Both the position numbers and the translations under genes were made by a program. Positions 42,742-51,803 of a stretch of 64,000 bases of DNA are shown here, in pieces. The stretch is from CFX5 sp023384495 (GTDB lineage: Bacteria; Chloroflexota; Anaerolineae; Caldilineales; Caldilineaceae): assembly GCA_048499455.1 (NCBI GenBank), contig JASNZV010000014.1, forward strand, positions 62,001 through 126,000, written 5' to 3'. Position 1 is the stretch's first letter, and every line of letters begins with the position of its first letter. A model generated the notes under the pieces. That model ran no database searches, was not told where the DNA came from, and saw only the letters and a program-made list of their open reading frames with translations.

Positions 42742-44292
42742 ATGGTGCGTGTCAATCGTCTCCTCACGGTATTGGTGCTGGTGGTCCTGCTTCTCAGCGC
42801 CTGCCAACCGATTCAGCGGACACCTCTAGCAACCACGCCGCCAGAACCTGGCGACGTAATCCCACGCTTTGTGCGGACGCCCTGTCTATATCCCACCCGG
42901 CCAGAAGACAATGTCGAGTGTGGTTTCCTCCTCGCTCCCGAGGTGCGGAGCCAGCCCGAGAGCCGGGTCATCCGCTTGCATGTACTGATCTTCAAGAGCA
43001 CAAGTGACCATCCCGCCCCCGACCCGTTGGTGCTGCTCAACGGTGGACCTGGCAGCCCGGGCGGCCCCATGGTCAGCGGCATCTTGCGTTCCGATGTGGG
43101 CAGGGTCTGGCGCGCCGAACGCGATGTGATCTACATCGACCAGCGCGGCGCCAATTTCTCGGTGCCTGGGCTTCACTGCCCTGCACTTGGGATTACGGCG
43201 GAGGATGTCGCCGGTCTGCTCTACGCCGCGCAAGACGCGCGCTATCTGGCCGCCTTGCAAGACTGTTACGGTGTTCTGGTAGAGAAGGGCATCAATCTCT
43301 CCGCCTATAACGTCCTCAACAGCGCAGCCGACATCAATGATCTGCGCACTGTCCTGGGCTATGACCAGATCAATCTCTATGGATTCTCCTATGGCTCGTT
43401 GTTGGCCATGGTGGTCATGCGCGACTACCCGGCGGGGATTCGCAGCGTGATCCTCGATGCAGTGTGGCCGCCGGGTGTGAACCTGCAATGCACCAAGCCA
43501 GCGTGTCTGCAACATGCGCTGGATGCTCTTTTTGCCGGCTGTGCAGCCGACCAGGCTTGTGCTGCTGCCTATCCCGACCTGGAAGCCACCTTCTACGCTG
43601 TCGCCGACCGGCTGCGGGCTGAGCCAGTGCAGGTCGTGCAAGCGTTTGCAGGAAAGGGCTATACGGTCACGGTCGACGACCTGAAGTTTCTCAACCACGT
43701 GGTCTACAGCCTGCAAATGGATGCTGCCAACCTGCTGCCGGCGGAGATCGATGCGGCCGCTGCCGGTGACTATCGGGAAGTGGTGCATACCTGGCTCTAC
43801 CATGCCACAGCACAAGGGACCTACTTGCGCAAAGGCTGGGAGAGCCCCACGCTGGGCCTCTACTACTCAGTCATGTGCAGTTATCTCAACAGTTGCAGCA
43901 GTTGCCCGACCGGCCAAAATACTCTATCTGACGGTGAGCACGCGGCGGTCTATCACCCGACCCTGGTGGACTATGCCGGGCGCGCCTTTAACCCTTGCAC
44001 CTTCTGGCAGGTGGCGCCCATGAATCAAGACGCTCTACTGCGACCGGTGCGCAGCGCGATCCCTACCTTGATGCTTGTCGGAGAATTCGACCCTGGCTTG
44101 CCGTCCAATTTGAGCCGTTCGGCAGCAGCGCTGCTCAGTCACAGTTACTACTATGAGTTGCCGGTGGGTCATGTCAGCATCTTTTCGCCCTGTGGACTTT
44201 CGTTGACAGCGGCTTTTCTGGCCAATCCGCAGGCTGCGCCGGACAGCCAGTGTGTGGCTGAGATGAGCACCCGCTGGGTGTTGCCGCGGTGA
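42742..44292 (+). CDS. Secreted alpha/beta hydrolase lipoprotein, TAP-like
   Basis: 516 residues, homologous to domain 3 of the triple hydrolase. Signal peptide with lipobox LLSAC (Cys21), leader similar in pattern to the other secreted genes (MVRVNRLLTVLVLVVLLLSAC). The oxyanion-loop segment is LNGGPGSPGG, the nucleophile elbow GFSYG is intact, and the late Asp/His are in GEFDPGLP and LPVGHVSIF. The C-terminal TAP-like cap ends FLANPQAAPDSQCVAEMSTRWVLPR, matching the duplicated tail at 33531. A surface-attached aminopeptidase or esterase is likely. Confidence 0.88.
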   Translation: MVRVNRLLTVLVLVVLLLSACQPIQRTPLATTPPEPGDVIPRFVRTPCLYPTRPEDNVECGFLLAPEVRSQPESRVIRLHVLIFKSTSDHPAPDPLVLLNGGPGSPGGPMVSGILRSDVGRVWRAERDVIYIDQRGANFSVPGLHCPALGITAEDVAGLLYAAQDARYLAALQDCYGVLVEKGINLSAYNVLNSAADINDLRTVLGYDQINLYGFSYGSLLAMVVMRDYPAGIRSVILDAVWPPGVNLQCTKPACLQHALDALFAGCAADQACAAAYPDLEATFYAVADRLRAEPVQVVQAFAGKGYTVTVDDLKFLNHVVYSLQMDAANLLPAEIDAAAAGDYREVVHTWLYHATAQGTYLRKGWESPTLGLYYSVMCSYLNSCSSCPTGQNTLSDGEHAAVYHPTLVDYAGRAFNPCTFWQVAPMNQDALLRPVRSAIPTLMLVGEFDPGLPSNLSRSAAALLSHSYYYELPVGHVSIFSPCGLSLTAAFLANPQAAPDSQCVAEMSTRWVLPR

Positions 44293-44407
44293 GGGGCGCT
44301 AATGACATCCGCAACAGCCGCCAGATTGCCGGGGTGTTTGTGCGACGAAGCAGATGTAAAGGAGTAAGTGGTCTGACGGAAATTTTGCATTGCAAGGAGA
44401 ACCCCCA

Positions 44408-44485
44408 ATGGTAGGCACCTATCGCATCTTCATCCCGTTGTTGTTGGCCACGCTGCTCCTCAGCGCCGTCGTTCCCGCACAGTAG
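44408..44485 (+). pseudogene. Orphan signal-peptide remnant
   Basis: A good ribosome site (AAGGAG) and ATG start a 25-codon frame, MVGTYRIFIPLLLATLLLSA then VVPAQ and stop. This is a complete signal peptide in the style of the neighbouring secreted genes with no mature protein behind it. No continuation is seen in other frames. Remnant of a lost secreted gene, or a leader awaiting a cassette; a functional small membrane peptide is less likely. Confidence 0.5.
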
Positions 44486-44879
44486 ACTGAGAGACCCGGT
44501 CAGCGCGCCAATTCCTTGCTCCGCCGGGCTGCATGACGCCTCGCCAACTGACCAGGTCCAACCCTGGCCGCCCGGCAGATGTGACGGGCCGCCACCTGTG
44601 CGATAGTAGAAGCAGGAAGGTTTCGGACGGCGCTCAGGTTGCAATGCGAACTCTCGGATGCAATCGTTTGAGGCCAGGTCGGAAGTGGTCAATCTAATCT
44701 ACCATGCGCCTGCCTCCCCATGGGGCGGATTAGCCCCTGTTGATTGCCAATCATGCAATCGGGGTGCGTCCCGGTGGACACCTGCCCTCCCTCTGAATCG
44801 AAGGGGCAGGAAGTGAATATCCTGACAGAACCCGAGGGGCAGGGCTGCCCTTCGGGTTTTTTGTGCAACGGAGGAAATC
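44486..44879. other. Leader region with structured RNA potential
   Basis: No protein gene is supported. The last 130 bases before the dehydrogenase contain CCTGCCC...AGGGGCAGG-type pairing (44785-44812), and a strong terminator hairpin follows at 44831. The arrangement resembles a transcription-attenuation leader, but I could not match it to a known riboswitch or T-box. Confidence 0.4.
44831..44866 (+). terminator. Rho-independent terminator/attenuator
   Basis: CCCGAGGGGCA (44831-44841) pairs with TGCCCTTCGGG (44846-44856) in an 11-bp stem with one G-T pair and a 4-base loop, followed directly by six T residues. It lies just 14 bases before the ATG of the next gene, so it either ends an upstream RNA or attenuates the dehydrogenase. 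Confidence 0.8.
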
Positions 44880-45986
44880 ATGGACATTGTGATCAAGAAT
44901 ATGGGCGACGAACTGGGGCCCGAAAAGGTGCTGCTGCTGCAACAGCCGCAGGTTGGGCTCTATGCAATTGTGGTGGTGGACAACACTGCGTGCGGCCCAG
45001 CCATCGGCGGCGTGCGCATGGCGCCCGACGTAGGCGTCGAGGAAGTCTTCCGGCTCGCCCGCGCCATGACCTTCAAAAATGCCGCAGCAGGGTTGCCCCA
45101 CGGCGGCGGCAAAGCCGGCATCATAGCCGACCCGAGCCGCTCACCCGCCGAAAAGGAGCGGCTGGTGCGTGCGTTTGCCCGCCTGATCCGTGGCCTGACA
45201 GAGTACATCCCTGGCCCCGACATGGGGCTCAACGAAGAGAGCATGGCCTGGATCAAGGATGAGATCGACCGCGCCGTGGGCTTGCCGCGTGTGCTGGGCG
45301 GCATCCCCCTCGATGAGATCGGCGCCACCGGTTTTGGCCTGGCCGTGGCGGCAGCGGTAGCGGCGCCGGTGGCGGGGATCAGGCTGGACGGCGCGCGCGT
45401 GGTCGTGCAGGGTTTTGGCGCGGTGGGCCAACACGCGGCTCGCTTCCTGCAAGAGCGCGGCGCACGTCTGGTGGCGGCGGCGGACAGCCGTGGCGCGGTC
45501 TACAATCCACGGGGCCTGGCGCTTGATGCGCTCATCGAACATAAGCGGGGCGGCGCCTCGGTCGCGACCTTTGCCGGCGGCAATGCGCTGGCCCCCGCCC
45601 AACTGGTCGGCGTCGAGTGCGAGATTTGGGTTCCGGCCGCGCGGCCGGATGTGTTGACCGAAGCTAATGTGGGCCAATTGCAAGCCCGGCTGATCCTGCA
45701 GGGCGCCAATATTCCGGCCACTCATGGGGCGGAGTGCTGGATGCACGAGCATGGCGTCTTGAGTATCCCCGACTTCATTGCCAATGCCGGCGGCGTGATC
45801 TGTGCGTCGGTCGAGTATCATGGCGGCGGGCAGGCGCAGGCATTTGCCGCCATCGAAGAGCGGATTCGCGCCAACACGGCGGCCGTGCTCGAGGGCGTCA
45901 AGCGCGATGGGTTGCTCCCTCGTGAGGCGGCGAACAGGCTGGCGCGCAGCCGGGTGGAAGAGGCGCAGTCCTATCGCCGGGCGTGA
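44880..45986 (+). CDS. Glu/Leu/Phe/Val dehydrogenase family protein
   Basis: 368 residues, the length of leucine/phenylalanine dehydrogenases rather than hexameric glutamate dehydrogenase. The active-site lysine motif is PHGGGKAGI, the substrate-domain motif is GPDMGLNEESMAWI, and the NAD-binding motif is VVQGFGAVGQHAARFL. GGAGG precedes the ATG. It catalyses reversible oxidative deamination of an amino acid to the 2-keto acid plus ammonia. A terminator hairpin in its leader suggests regulated expression, and its 3' side is closed by another terminator. Confidence 0.9.
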   Translation: MDIVIKNMGDELGPEKVLLLQQPQVGLYAIVVVDNTACGPAIGGVRMAPDVGVEEVFRLARAMTFKNAAAGLPHGGGKAGIIADPSRSPAEKERLVRAFARLIRGLTEYIPGPDMGLNEESMAWIKDEIDRAVGLPRVLGGIPLDEIGATGFGLAVAAAVAAPVAGIRLDGARVVVQGFGAVGQHAARFLQERGARLVAAADSRGAVYNPRGLALDALIEHKRGGASVATFAGGNALAPAQLVGVECEIWVPAARPDVLTEANVGQLQARLILQGANIPATHGAECWMHEHGVLSIPDFIANAGGVICASVEYHGGGQAQAFAAIEERIRANTAAVLEGVKRDGLLPREAANRLARSRVEEAQSYRRA

Positions 45987-46044
45987 CGGTGGCTGCCGCT
46001 TTGTCCTAAGCGAGAGCAATCTATTGGGCTATTTGAGACGTGAG

Positions 46045-46071
46045 ACCGCGGGCCATCCCGCGGTTTTCTTT
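46045..46071 (+). terminator. Rho-independent terminator after the dehydrogenase
   Basis: ACCGCGGG (46045-46052), loop CCAT, CCCGCGGT (46057-46064), then TTTCTTT. It separates the amino-acid dehydrogenase from the nitrogen-respiration cluster. Confidence 0.8.
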
Positions 46072-46181
46072 ATGGGTGGGTGCTGGTCGACGCTTGATGG
46101 TACTAAAGTCGCAGCGAGGCAGCCACATTCGTGCTACGCTGGTCTCAGTCTGACGTGGTGGTGTGGAGTGGACAGCCTGGC

Positions 46182-46466
46182 ATGAGCACGAATCCTTTAC
46201 CCAAGATCGATCAAGCGTCCTGTACGGGTTGTCATCTATGTGTCGATGCTTGTCCAACCCAGGCGCTCGACCAGATCAACGGGAAGGCGTTTCTACGCTA
46301 CCCCGACCGCTGCACTTATTGCGCCGATTGCGAAGAGCTTTGCCCCGAGGGGGCCATTTCGCTGCCCTATCTGATCGTGTTGGCGCAACAACCAAACATT
46401 GCGGACGACGATGTCCGCGCTACCTTGCAAGGAGGCACAAAGCCATGCGAAAGTTCTGGTACATAA
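46182..46466 (+). CDS. Two-cluster 4Fe-4S ferredoxin-type protein
   Basis: 94 residues with two classic cluster motifs, CTGCHLCVDACP (from residue 14) and CTYCADCEELCP (from about 44), and no signal peptide, so cytoplasmic. The last 22 bases overlap the start of nosZ, so translation is coupled. Clade II nos clusters in other bacteria encode ferredoxin-like NosG/NosH-type proteins for electron delivery or maturation; this small protein is a reduced counterpart by position. The start at 46182 is chosen because the family N-terminus begins there. Confidence 0.85.
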   Translation: MSTNPLPKIDQASCTGCHLCVDACPTQALDQINGKAFLRYPDRCTYCADCEELCPEGAISLPYLIVLAQQPNIADDDVRATLQGGTKPCESSGT

Positions 46467-48439
46467 GTTTGGCGCTCATCCTGGTGGCGGCCAGCTTTGC
46501 CGCCTGTGGTCGAGACGAAGAAGAGCCAACCCCCGTTCCTGTGGCGGTGGAGGATGGCCTGGGCGCACTGCCGTCGACGGCGATGCAGATCGCAGCCGAA
46601 CGGAACCTTTCGCCCGATGACATCAACGCTGCGTTGAAAACCTACATGCCCAGCGGCAAGTGGGATGATTACCTCATGTTTACATCGGGCGGTCATTCGG
46701 GCAACCTGATCGTGATCGGGCTGCCCTCTATGCGTATTTTGAAGAATATCGCGGTCTTTACGCCCGAAGCCTGGCAAGGTTACGGCTTTGGCTCCAAACA
46801 CACCGAAGAGATCCTCGACGCCGGCAACGTGGGGGATGTCAAGATCCGCATGGGCGATACCCATCACCCGGCGCTCAGCGAGACCGATGGCGACTACGAC
46901 GGCCAGTTTGTCTTTATCAACGACAAGACCAACGCCCGCCTCGCCGTCATCGACCTGCGCGATTTCAAGACCAAGCAGATCGTCAAAGACCCCAACATCA
47001 TCAGCAACCACGGGGCCAGCTTTGTCACCCCCAACACCGAATATGTGATCCAGTCGAGCCAGTACGCCACACCCCTGGGCTGGGAATACGCCCCCATCGA
47101 AGAGTATGAAGAGAAGTACCGGGGCATGATGACCTTCTGGAAGTTCGACCGCGAACAGGGCCGCCTCATTGCCGAGGAATCGTTTGGCGTCGAGTTGCCC
47201 CCCTATTGGCAGGACCTCTGCGACGCCGGCAAACTGGTGAGCGACGGCTGGGCCTTCTGCAACTCGATCAACAGCGAGCTCTACACCGGCGGTGTGGAAA
47301 AAGGCAACCCGCCCTTTGAGGCCGGCGTCAGCCAGCGCGATATGGATTATCTCCATATTGTCAACTGGAAGAAGGCCGAAGAGGTGGTGCGGGCCGGCAA
47401 AACCGAGACGCTCAACGGCATGAAGGTCATCCGCATCCCCACGGCGGTGGAAGAAGGAGTGCTCTTCCTGGCGCCCGAACCGAAGAGCCCCCACGGCGCC
47501 GATGTGACGCCCGACGGCAAATACGTTGTGGTGGCCGGCAAGCTTGACCCCCACGTGACGATCTACTCGATTGAGAAGATCCAACAGGCGATTGCCGACC
47601 AGAACTGGGAGCCCGACACCTACGGCATCCCGATTCTGGACTTTGACGCTGTCAAGCACGCCCAGGTGGAACTGGGCCTGGGGCCGCTGCACACGCAGTT
47701 CGACAACCAGGGGTACGCCTATACGAGCCTCTTCCTCGACAGCGCCGTAGCCCGCTGGAAGGTCGGCGATGACGACCCGGCCACCTGGCAGATGGTTGGG
47801 AAGACGCCAGTGCAATACAACATCGGCCACATTGCCGCCGCTGCCGGCGACACGGTCAACCCTGAAGGCAAGTATTTGGTGGCGCTCAACAAATGGGCTG
47901 TCGACCGCTTTGCGCCGGTGGGGCCGCTCGTGCCGCAGAATCTGCAACTGCTCGACATTTCCGGCGAGCCGATGCAGGTGATCTACGACATGGCAATGGG
48001 CGTCGGCGAACCACACTATGCCCAGATCATCCGGGCCGACAAGATCAACGCCTGGAACACCTATCCCGAAGTCGGTTGGGATTCGAGCACCCAGGCCCCG
48101 TCTGAGTACGCCACGGCGCTGGGCGACGAACGCGTCGTGCGCAACGGCAACCATGTGGAAATCTTTATGACCGCCGTCCGCTCCCGCCTGACGCCCGAAC
48201 ATGTGGATATCCGCAAGGGCGACCATGTGGTCTGGCACATTACCAACGTCGAGACGGCCCACGACGCCACCCACGGCTTCCAACTCGCCGGCTACAATAT
48301 CAGCCTGAGCTTGGAGCCGGGCGAGACGACGACTTTCGAGTTCGAGGCCGTGAACGACGGCACCTACACCTACTACTGCACCGAGTTCTGTTCGGCGCTG
48401 CATCTGGAGATGATGGGCTATCTGTTTGTGCAGCCGTAG
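46445..48439 (+). CDS. nosZ: Nitrous oxide reductase, clade II
   Basis: 664-residue copper enzyme reducing N2O to N2 outside the membrane. The signal peptide MRKFWYISLALILVAASFAAC lacks twin arginine, which marks clade II (Sec-dependent) NosZ, and its Cys21 could be lipidated. The CuZ site is represented by GDTHHPALSETDGDYDG (H140, H141) and NHGASFVTP in the propeller. The C-terminal cupredoxin carries the CuA motif CTEFCSALHLEM (C645, C649, H653, M656). AAGGAGG lies 9-10 bases before the ATG. It overlaps the upstream ferredoxin gene and heads nosB-like, nosD, nosF, nosY and nosL. The key copper ligands seen are intact, so it should be active. Confidence 0.97.
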   Translation: MRKFWYISLALILVAASFAACGRDEEEPTPVPVAVEDGLGALPSTAMQIAAERNLSPDDINAALKTYMPSGKWDDYLMFTSGGHSGNLIVIGLPSMRILKNIAVFTPEAWQGYGFGSKHTEEILDAGNVGDVKIRMGDTHHPALSETDGDYDGQFVFINDKTNARLAVIDLRDFKTKQIVKDPNIISNHGASFVTPNTEYVIQSSQYATPLGWEYAPIEEYEEKYRGMMTFWKFDREQGRLIAEESFGVELPPYWQDLCDAGKLVSDGWAFCNSINSELYTGGVEKGNPPFEAGVSQRDMDYLHIVNWKKAEEVVRAGKTETLNGMKVIRIPTAVEEGVLFLAPEPKSPHGADVTPDGKYVVVAGKLDPHVTIYSIEKIQQAIADQNWEPDTYGIPILDFDAVKHAQVELGLGPLHTQFDNQGYAYTSLFLDSAVARWKVGDDDPATWQMVGKTPVQYNIGHIAAAAGDTVNPEGKYLVALNKWAVDRFAPVGPLVPQNLQLLDISGEPMQVIYDMAMGVGEPHYAQIIRADKINAWNTYPEVGWDSSTQAPSEYATALGDERVVRNGNHVEIFMTAVRSRLTPEHVDIRKGDHVVWHITNVETAHDATHGFQLAGYNISLSLEPGETTTFEFEAVNDGTYTYYCTEFCSALHLEMMGYLFVQP

Positions 48440-48570
48440 TGTGGAGACTGGAGAATTGGAGGGGATTGACGGTGATTTTGAGGAGATTACGGAGCTTGCT
48501 GTCTGTCTAGTGGGAGTCTCAGCCAGTCGTCTCAAATTTCCACAATCTCTCCCAAATCTTCAACGAGGAA

Positions 48571-48601
48571 GGGGTCGCCCGTTACCCAGATGGGCGACCC
48601 C
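48571..48601. promoter_or_regulatory. Hairpin between nosZ and the NosB-like gene
   Basis: GGGGTCGCCC (48571-48580) pairs perfectly with GGGCGACCCC (48592-48601), loop of 11. It is immediately before the ribosome site of the next gene and has no T-run. Likely an mRNA-processing or stability element that sets a higher nosZ level. Confidence 0.55.
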
Positions 48602-48618
48602 AATGAAAGGACAGTATC

Positions 48619-49272
48619 ATGATGGCCGAGGGCATGGAACAGTTTATCGGGCCGCGGGTGCCAGAGAATGAGTGGCGAGCGAACCGCATACGGTATGTGA
48701 TTCCGACGCTGCTCTTTGCGGCGGCCGCCGTGCTCCTGATCGTATCGATCTTCTGGCCCTACTGGCGGTTGACGCTCCATGCGCCACAATACCCAAAGGG
48801 GTTGACGGTGCAGGCCTACCTCAACCGGCTGGAGGGGGATGTCTTTGAGATCGATGGACTCAATCACTACATCGGCATGAGGCCGCTCAATGAGGCGGCC
48901 CAATTCGAGCGCGAGGTTTCGATCATCGGTGTGGCCGCACTGGCGCTGCTCATCCTGGCCGCCATCTTTGTCCACACCCGGTGGGCGGCGTTGCTGGCCT
49001 TGCCGGCGCTGCTCTTCCCGGCCATCTTTCTCGCCGACCTGCAATTCTGGATGGCGAACTTTGGCCAGAACTTGGACCCGCGGGCGCCGCTTTCCAGCAG
49101 CATCAAGCCCTTTGTCCCCCCGGTGCTCTTTGAGGGCAAGATCGGCCAGTTCCGCACCTGGGCCGAGCCGGACACAGGTCTCTACCTGGCCATCGCGGCC
49201 TCGGTGGTTATCCTGATAGGGCTTTACTTTCACCGGAGGGCTTACAAGCCGCTGGTGGATCGAGAAGCGTGA
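48619..49272 (+). CDS. NosB-like four-helix membrane protein
   Basis: 217 residues with four predicted membrane helices (about 28-47, 100-117, 121-140, 188-205) and a large extracytoplasmic loop between helices 1 and 2. In clade II nos clusters an uncharacterised membrane protein called NosB directly follows nosZ; position and topology fit, but I cannot confirm sequence homology. AAAGGA precedes the first of two ATGs. Possible role in quinol-to-NosZ electron flow or NosZ anchoring, inferred from location. Confidence 0.65.
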   Translation: MMAEGMEQFIGPRVPENEWRANRIRYVIPTLLFAAAAVLLIVSIFWPYWRLTLHAPQYPKGLTVQAYLNRLEGDVFEIDGLNHYIGMRPLNEAAQFEREVSIIGVAALALLILAAIFVHTRWAALLALPALLFPAIFLADLQFWMANFGQNLDPRAPLSSSIKPFVPPVLFEGKIGQFRTWAEPDTGLYLAIAASVVILIGLYFHRRAYKPLVDREA

Positions 49273-49317
49273 TAGGGTGAATAGGGTACTGGGGTCGGTG
49301 ATTGAGGGAGGCTGGCT

Positions 49318-50817
49318 GTGAGCGGTTATTTGGCAATCCATCTACGGCGCCGGGCGCGTTGCACACGCGGCGTGCGAGGCGCCTCTGGATTCGCCTCACA
49401 ACGTAGACGAGGCGCGCTCCTCTGTATCTTGCTGGCTGGCGTGGCGAGTCTCATTGGGATCAGACCCATCCAGGCGCAAACGTCGCCATTCAATCTACAG
49501 GCAGCCCTGGCCGCTGCCCAACCAGGCGCTACCATCACCGTCCCCGCGGGCGTCTATCCGGGGCCGCTCATCCTCGACAAGCCGGTGACGCTCGTGACTG
49601 CTGAAGGCGCGATCATCGATGGCGGTGGAAAGGAAGATGTCGTGGTGGTCAGCGCTCCCGATGTGACGCTGCGCGGCTTTGTCATCCGCAACAGTGGCGC
49701 CTCGCTCGACCGTGAACACGCCGGCATTACCGTTACGGCCCCCCGTGTTACGCTTGAACAGAATCGACTCGAGGATGTGCTCTTTGGCATCTACCTCAAG
49801 AACGCGCCGGGCAGTCTGTTGCGTGACAACGTGGTGCTCTCCAAAGATGTTGCCATCGCTCGTCGCGGCGACGGCGTCAAGGTCTGGTACAGCGCCGATT
49901 GCCGCATCGAGGGCAACCACGTCCGTGGCAGCCGCGATGTGATCCTCTGGTATTCGCCGCATTGCGTCGTGCGCAACAACGTGGTCGAAGAGAGCCGCTA
50001 TGGGCTGCACTACATGCAGAGCAATGATGCTGTCATGGAGCACAACATCCTGCGCAACAACTCGGTTGGCGTCTATATCATGTATGGCCGCGACGTGCTC
50101 CTGAGCAACAACGTCATCTACAACCATCGCGGCCCCAGCGGCTTTGGCCTCGGCCTCAAGGACGCGGTGAATGTGACCGTCACCGGCAACCGCATGGTGG
50201 GCAACCGGGTGGGCGTCTATGTTGACAACTCACCGCCCGAGCCTGGCGCAACCGTGACCTTTGAGCGTAACCTCTTCGCCTACAACGAGATCGGCGCTGA
50301 ACTGCTGCCAAATGTCAAACGAAATCATTATGTAGATAATGTCTTTTTGGAGAACGGCGAACAGGTTGCCATTGCCGGGGCGGGTGACGCCAGCGGCAGC
50401 AACTGGTCGGTGGCGGGCCGGGGCAATTTTTGGAGCGACTATGTGGGCTTCGACGCCGATGGCGATGGCGTCGGCGACCTGCCCTACCGGGCGCAGAGCC
50501 TCTTTGAGAACCTGTTGAGCAACCATCCCGAATTGCGCCTCTTCCAGCTTAGCCCTGCCGCCGATGCGCTCGACCTGGCCGCCCGCGCCTTCCCGATCTT
50601 TCAACCCAGGCCCAAGCTGGCCGATGAGCATCCGCTTATGGCGCCGCCGCCGCTGCCAGTGGTCGAAGGTTTGCCCACCGCGCCGCTGGTGGCCAATCTG
50701 GCGGCGTCCAGCGTCATGGTCGGCATCGCAGCAGCGATAGTCTGGGGCGCGCGGCGGAACGGCTCCCGGCACAATGCACGTTTTGCCATACACCGAAGAA
50801 ACCGAGATGGATCATGA
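49318..50817 (+). CDS. nosD: NosD, periplasmic copper-site maturation protein
   Basis: 499 residues, right-handed beta-helix of the NosD/CASH family needed for CuZ cluster assembly. A signal peptide follows a basic N-terminus (cleavage near IQAQT, residue 55). Many beta-helix rungs are visible (NVVEESRYGLHYMQSNDAVMEHN and similar). NFWSDYVGFDADGDGVGDLPY is the typical NosD C-terminal motif. A membrane helix near 462-478 anchors it. GTG 49318 follows GGGAGG. Its last four bases overlap the nosF start. Confidence 0.93.
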   Translation: MSGYLAIHLRRRARCTRGVRGASGFASQRRRGALLCILLAGVASLIGIRPIQAQTSPFNLQAALAAAQPGATITVPAGVYPGPLILDKPVTLVTAEGAIIDGGGKEDVVVVSAPDVTLRGFVIRNSGASLDREHAGITVTAPRVTLEQNRLEDVLFGIYLKNAPGSLLRDNVVLSKDVAIARRGDGVKVWYSADCRIEGNHVRGSRDVILWYSPHCVVRNNVVEESRYGLHYMQSNDAVMEHNILRNNSVGVYIMYGRDVLLSNNVIYNHRGPSGFGLGLKDAVNVTVTGNRMVGNRVGVYVDNSPPEPGATVTFERNLFAYNEIGAELLPNVKRNHYVDNVFLENGEQVAIAGAGDASGSNWSVAGRGNFWSDYVGFDADGDGVGDLPYRAQSLFENLLSNHPELRLFQLSPAADALDLAARAFPIFQPRPKLADEHPLMAPPPLPVVEGLPTAPLVANLAASSVMVGIAAAIVWGARRNGSRHNARFAIHRRNRDGS

Positions 50818-51665
50818 TCCAATTCGACCATGTTACCAAACGCTTTGGCCGCTTCGTAGCCGTCAATGATCTGGACATCACCGTGCCAGAGCAACAGGCC
50901 TATGCGCTCTGGGGGGCCAATGGCGCTGGGAAGACCACGGCCATCAAGTGTCTTTTGGGGCTGCTGCGCTATGAGGGGCGCATCCGTATTAATGGCTTTG
51001 ACGCGGCCCGCAACGGTCGCGAGGCGCGCCGCTTGGTTGGCTATGTGCCGCAGGAACTCGCCTTTTACGATGAGATGACCACCCTGGAGAGCGCGCGCTT
51101 CTTCGCCCGCTTGAAACAGACGCCGACGGCCCAGGCTGTGAGCGTCTTGGCTGAGGTGGGGCTGGCCGAACACGCCGGCAAACCGGTCGCTGCGCTCTCC
51201 GGCGGGATGAAACAGCGGCTGGCGCTGGCGCTTGCCTTGCTCGGCGACCCCCCCGTCTTGGTGCTGGATGAGCCGACCTCCAATCTGGATACGGCAGGCC
51301 GCAGCCAGTTTCTGCACTTGCTTGCGCGGGTCAAGGCGGCAGGAAAGACGCTCCTCTTCACCTCACACCGGCTGGAGGAGATCGAGCAGCTGGCCGACCT
51401 AGTGGTGGTGATGGAACGGGGCACAGTCCAGTTGACCTGCGGCGGCGATGAACTGGCCGGCCGCCTGGGTCTGCGCACGACGGTCAAGCTCATGCTGCCC
51501 GGCGAGTTGCTCGACAGCGCGCTAAGTGTGTTGCAGCGGGATGGCTTCGCTGCCCGGCGCAATGGCGTCGGCGTGCTGGTGGAGGTCCACCCCTCCGAAA
51601 AGGCGCGACCGATCCACAGCCTAAGCCGGGCGCACATCCCGGTGACCGATTTCGAGGTGGAGTGA
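50814..51665 (+). CDS. nosF: NosF, ABC transporter ATPase
   Basis: 283-residue ABC ATPase with Walker A GANGAGKTT (about residues 39-47), signature LSGGMKQR and Walker B VLVLDEPTSNLD. It pairs with NosY to form the transporter that works with NosD in CuZ maturation, probably exporting a sulfur species. ATG overlaps the nosD stop (ATGA). Between it and nosY lies a 100-base palindromic repeat (copy D). Confidence 0.93.
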   Translation: MIQFDHVTKRFGRFVAVNDLDITVPEQQAYALWGANGAGKTTAIKCLLGLLRYEGRIRINGFDAARNGREARRLVGYVPQELAFYDEMTTLESARFFARLKQTPTAQAVSVLAEVGLAEHAGKPVAALSGGMKQRLALALALLGDPPVLVLDEPTSNLDTAGRSQFLHLLARVKAAGKTLLFTSHRLEEIEQLADLVVVMERGTVQLTCGGDELAGRLGLRTTVKLMLPGELLDSALSVLQRDGFAARRNGVGVLVEVHPSEKARPIHSLSRAHIPVTDFEVE

Positions 51666-51772
51666 ACAGCCGGTTCACAGAGAGCACCGAGAAGACACGG
51701 AGGGCACGGAGGGACATAGCGTACTCTGTGATCTCCGCGCCTCCTCTGCGACCTCTGTGTTCCTGCTGTAGT
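51666..51772. repeat. Dispersed palindrome, copy D, inside the nos operon
   Basis: Fourth CACGGAG/CTCTGTG element. Left arm acagccggttcacagag and right arm ctctgtgttcctgctgt. It fills the space between nosF and nosY, two genes whose products act as one complex. Confidence 0.75.
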
Positions 51773-51803
51773 CTTTAGGCATGTATCATGTATGAGGCGA
51801 ACG

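Noticed and set aside
46367..48535. 722-codon open frame on the minus strand over nosZ
   Set aside because: Antisense shadow of nosZ; low-complexity translation and no ribosome site.
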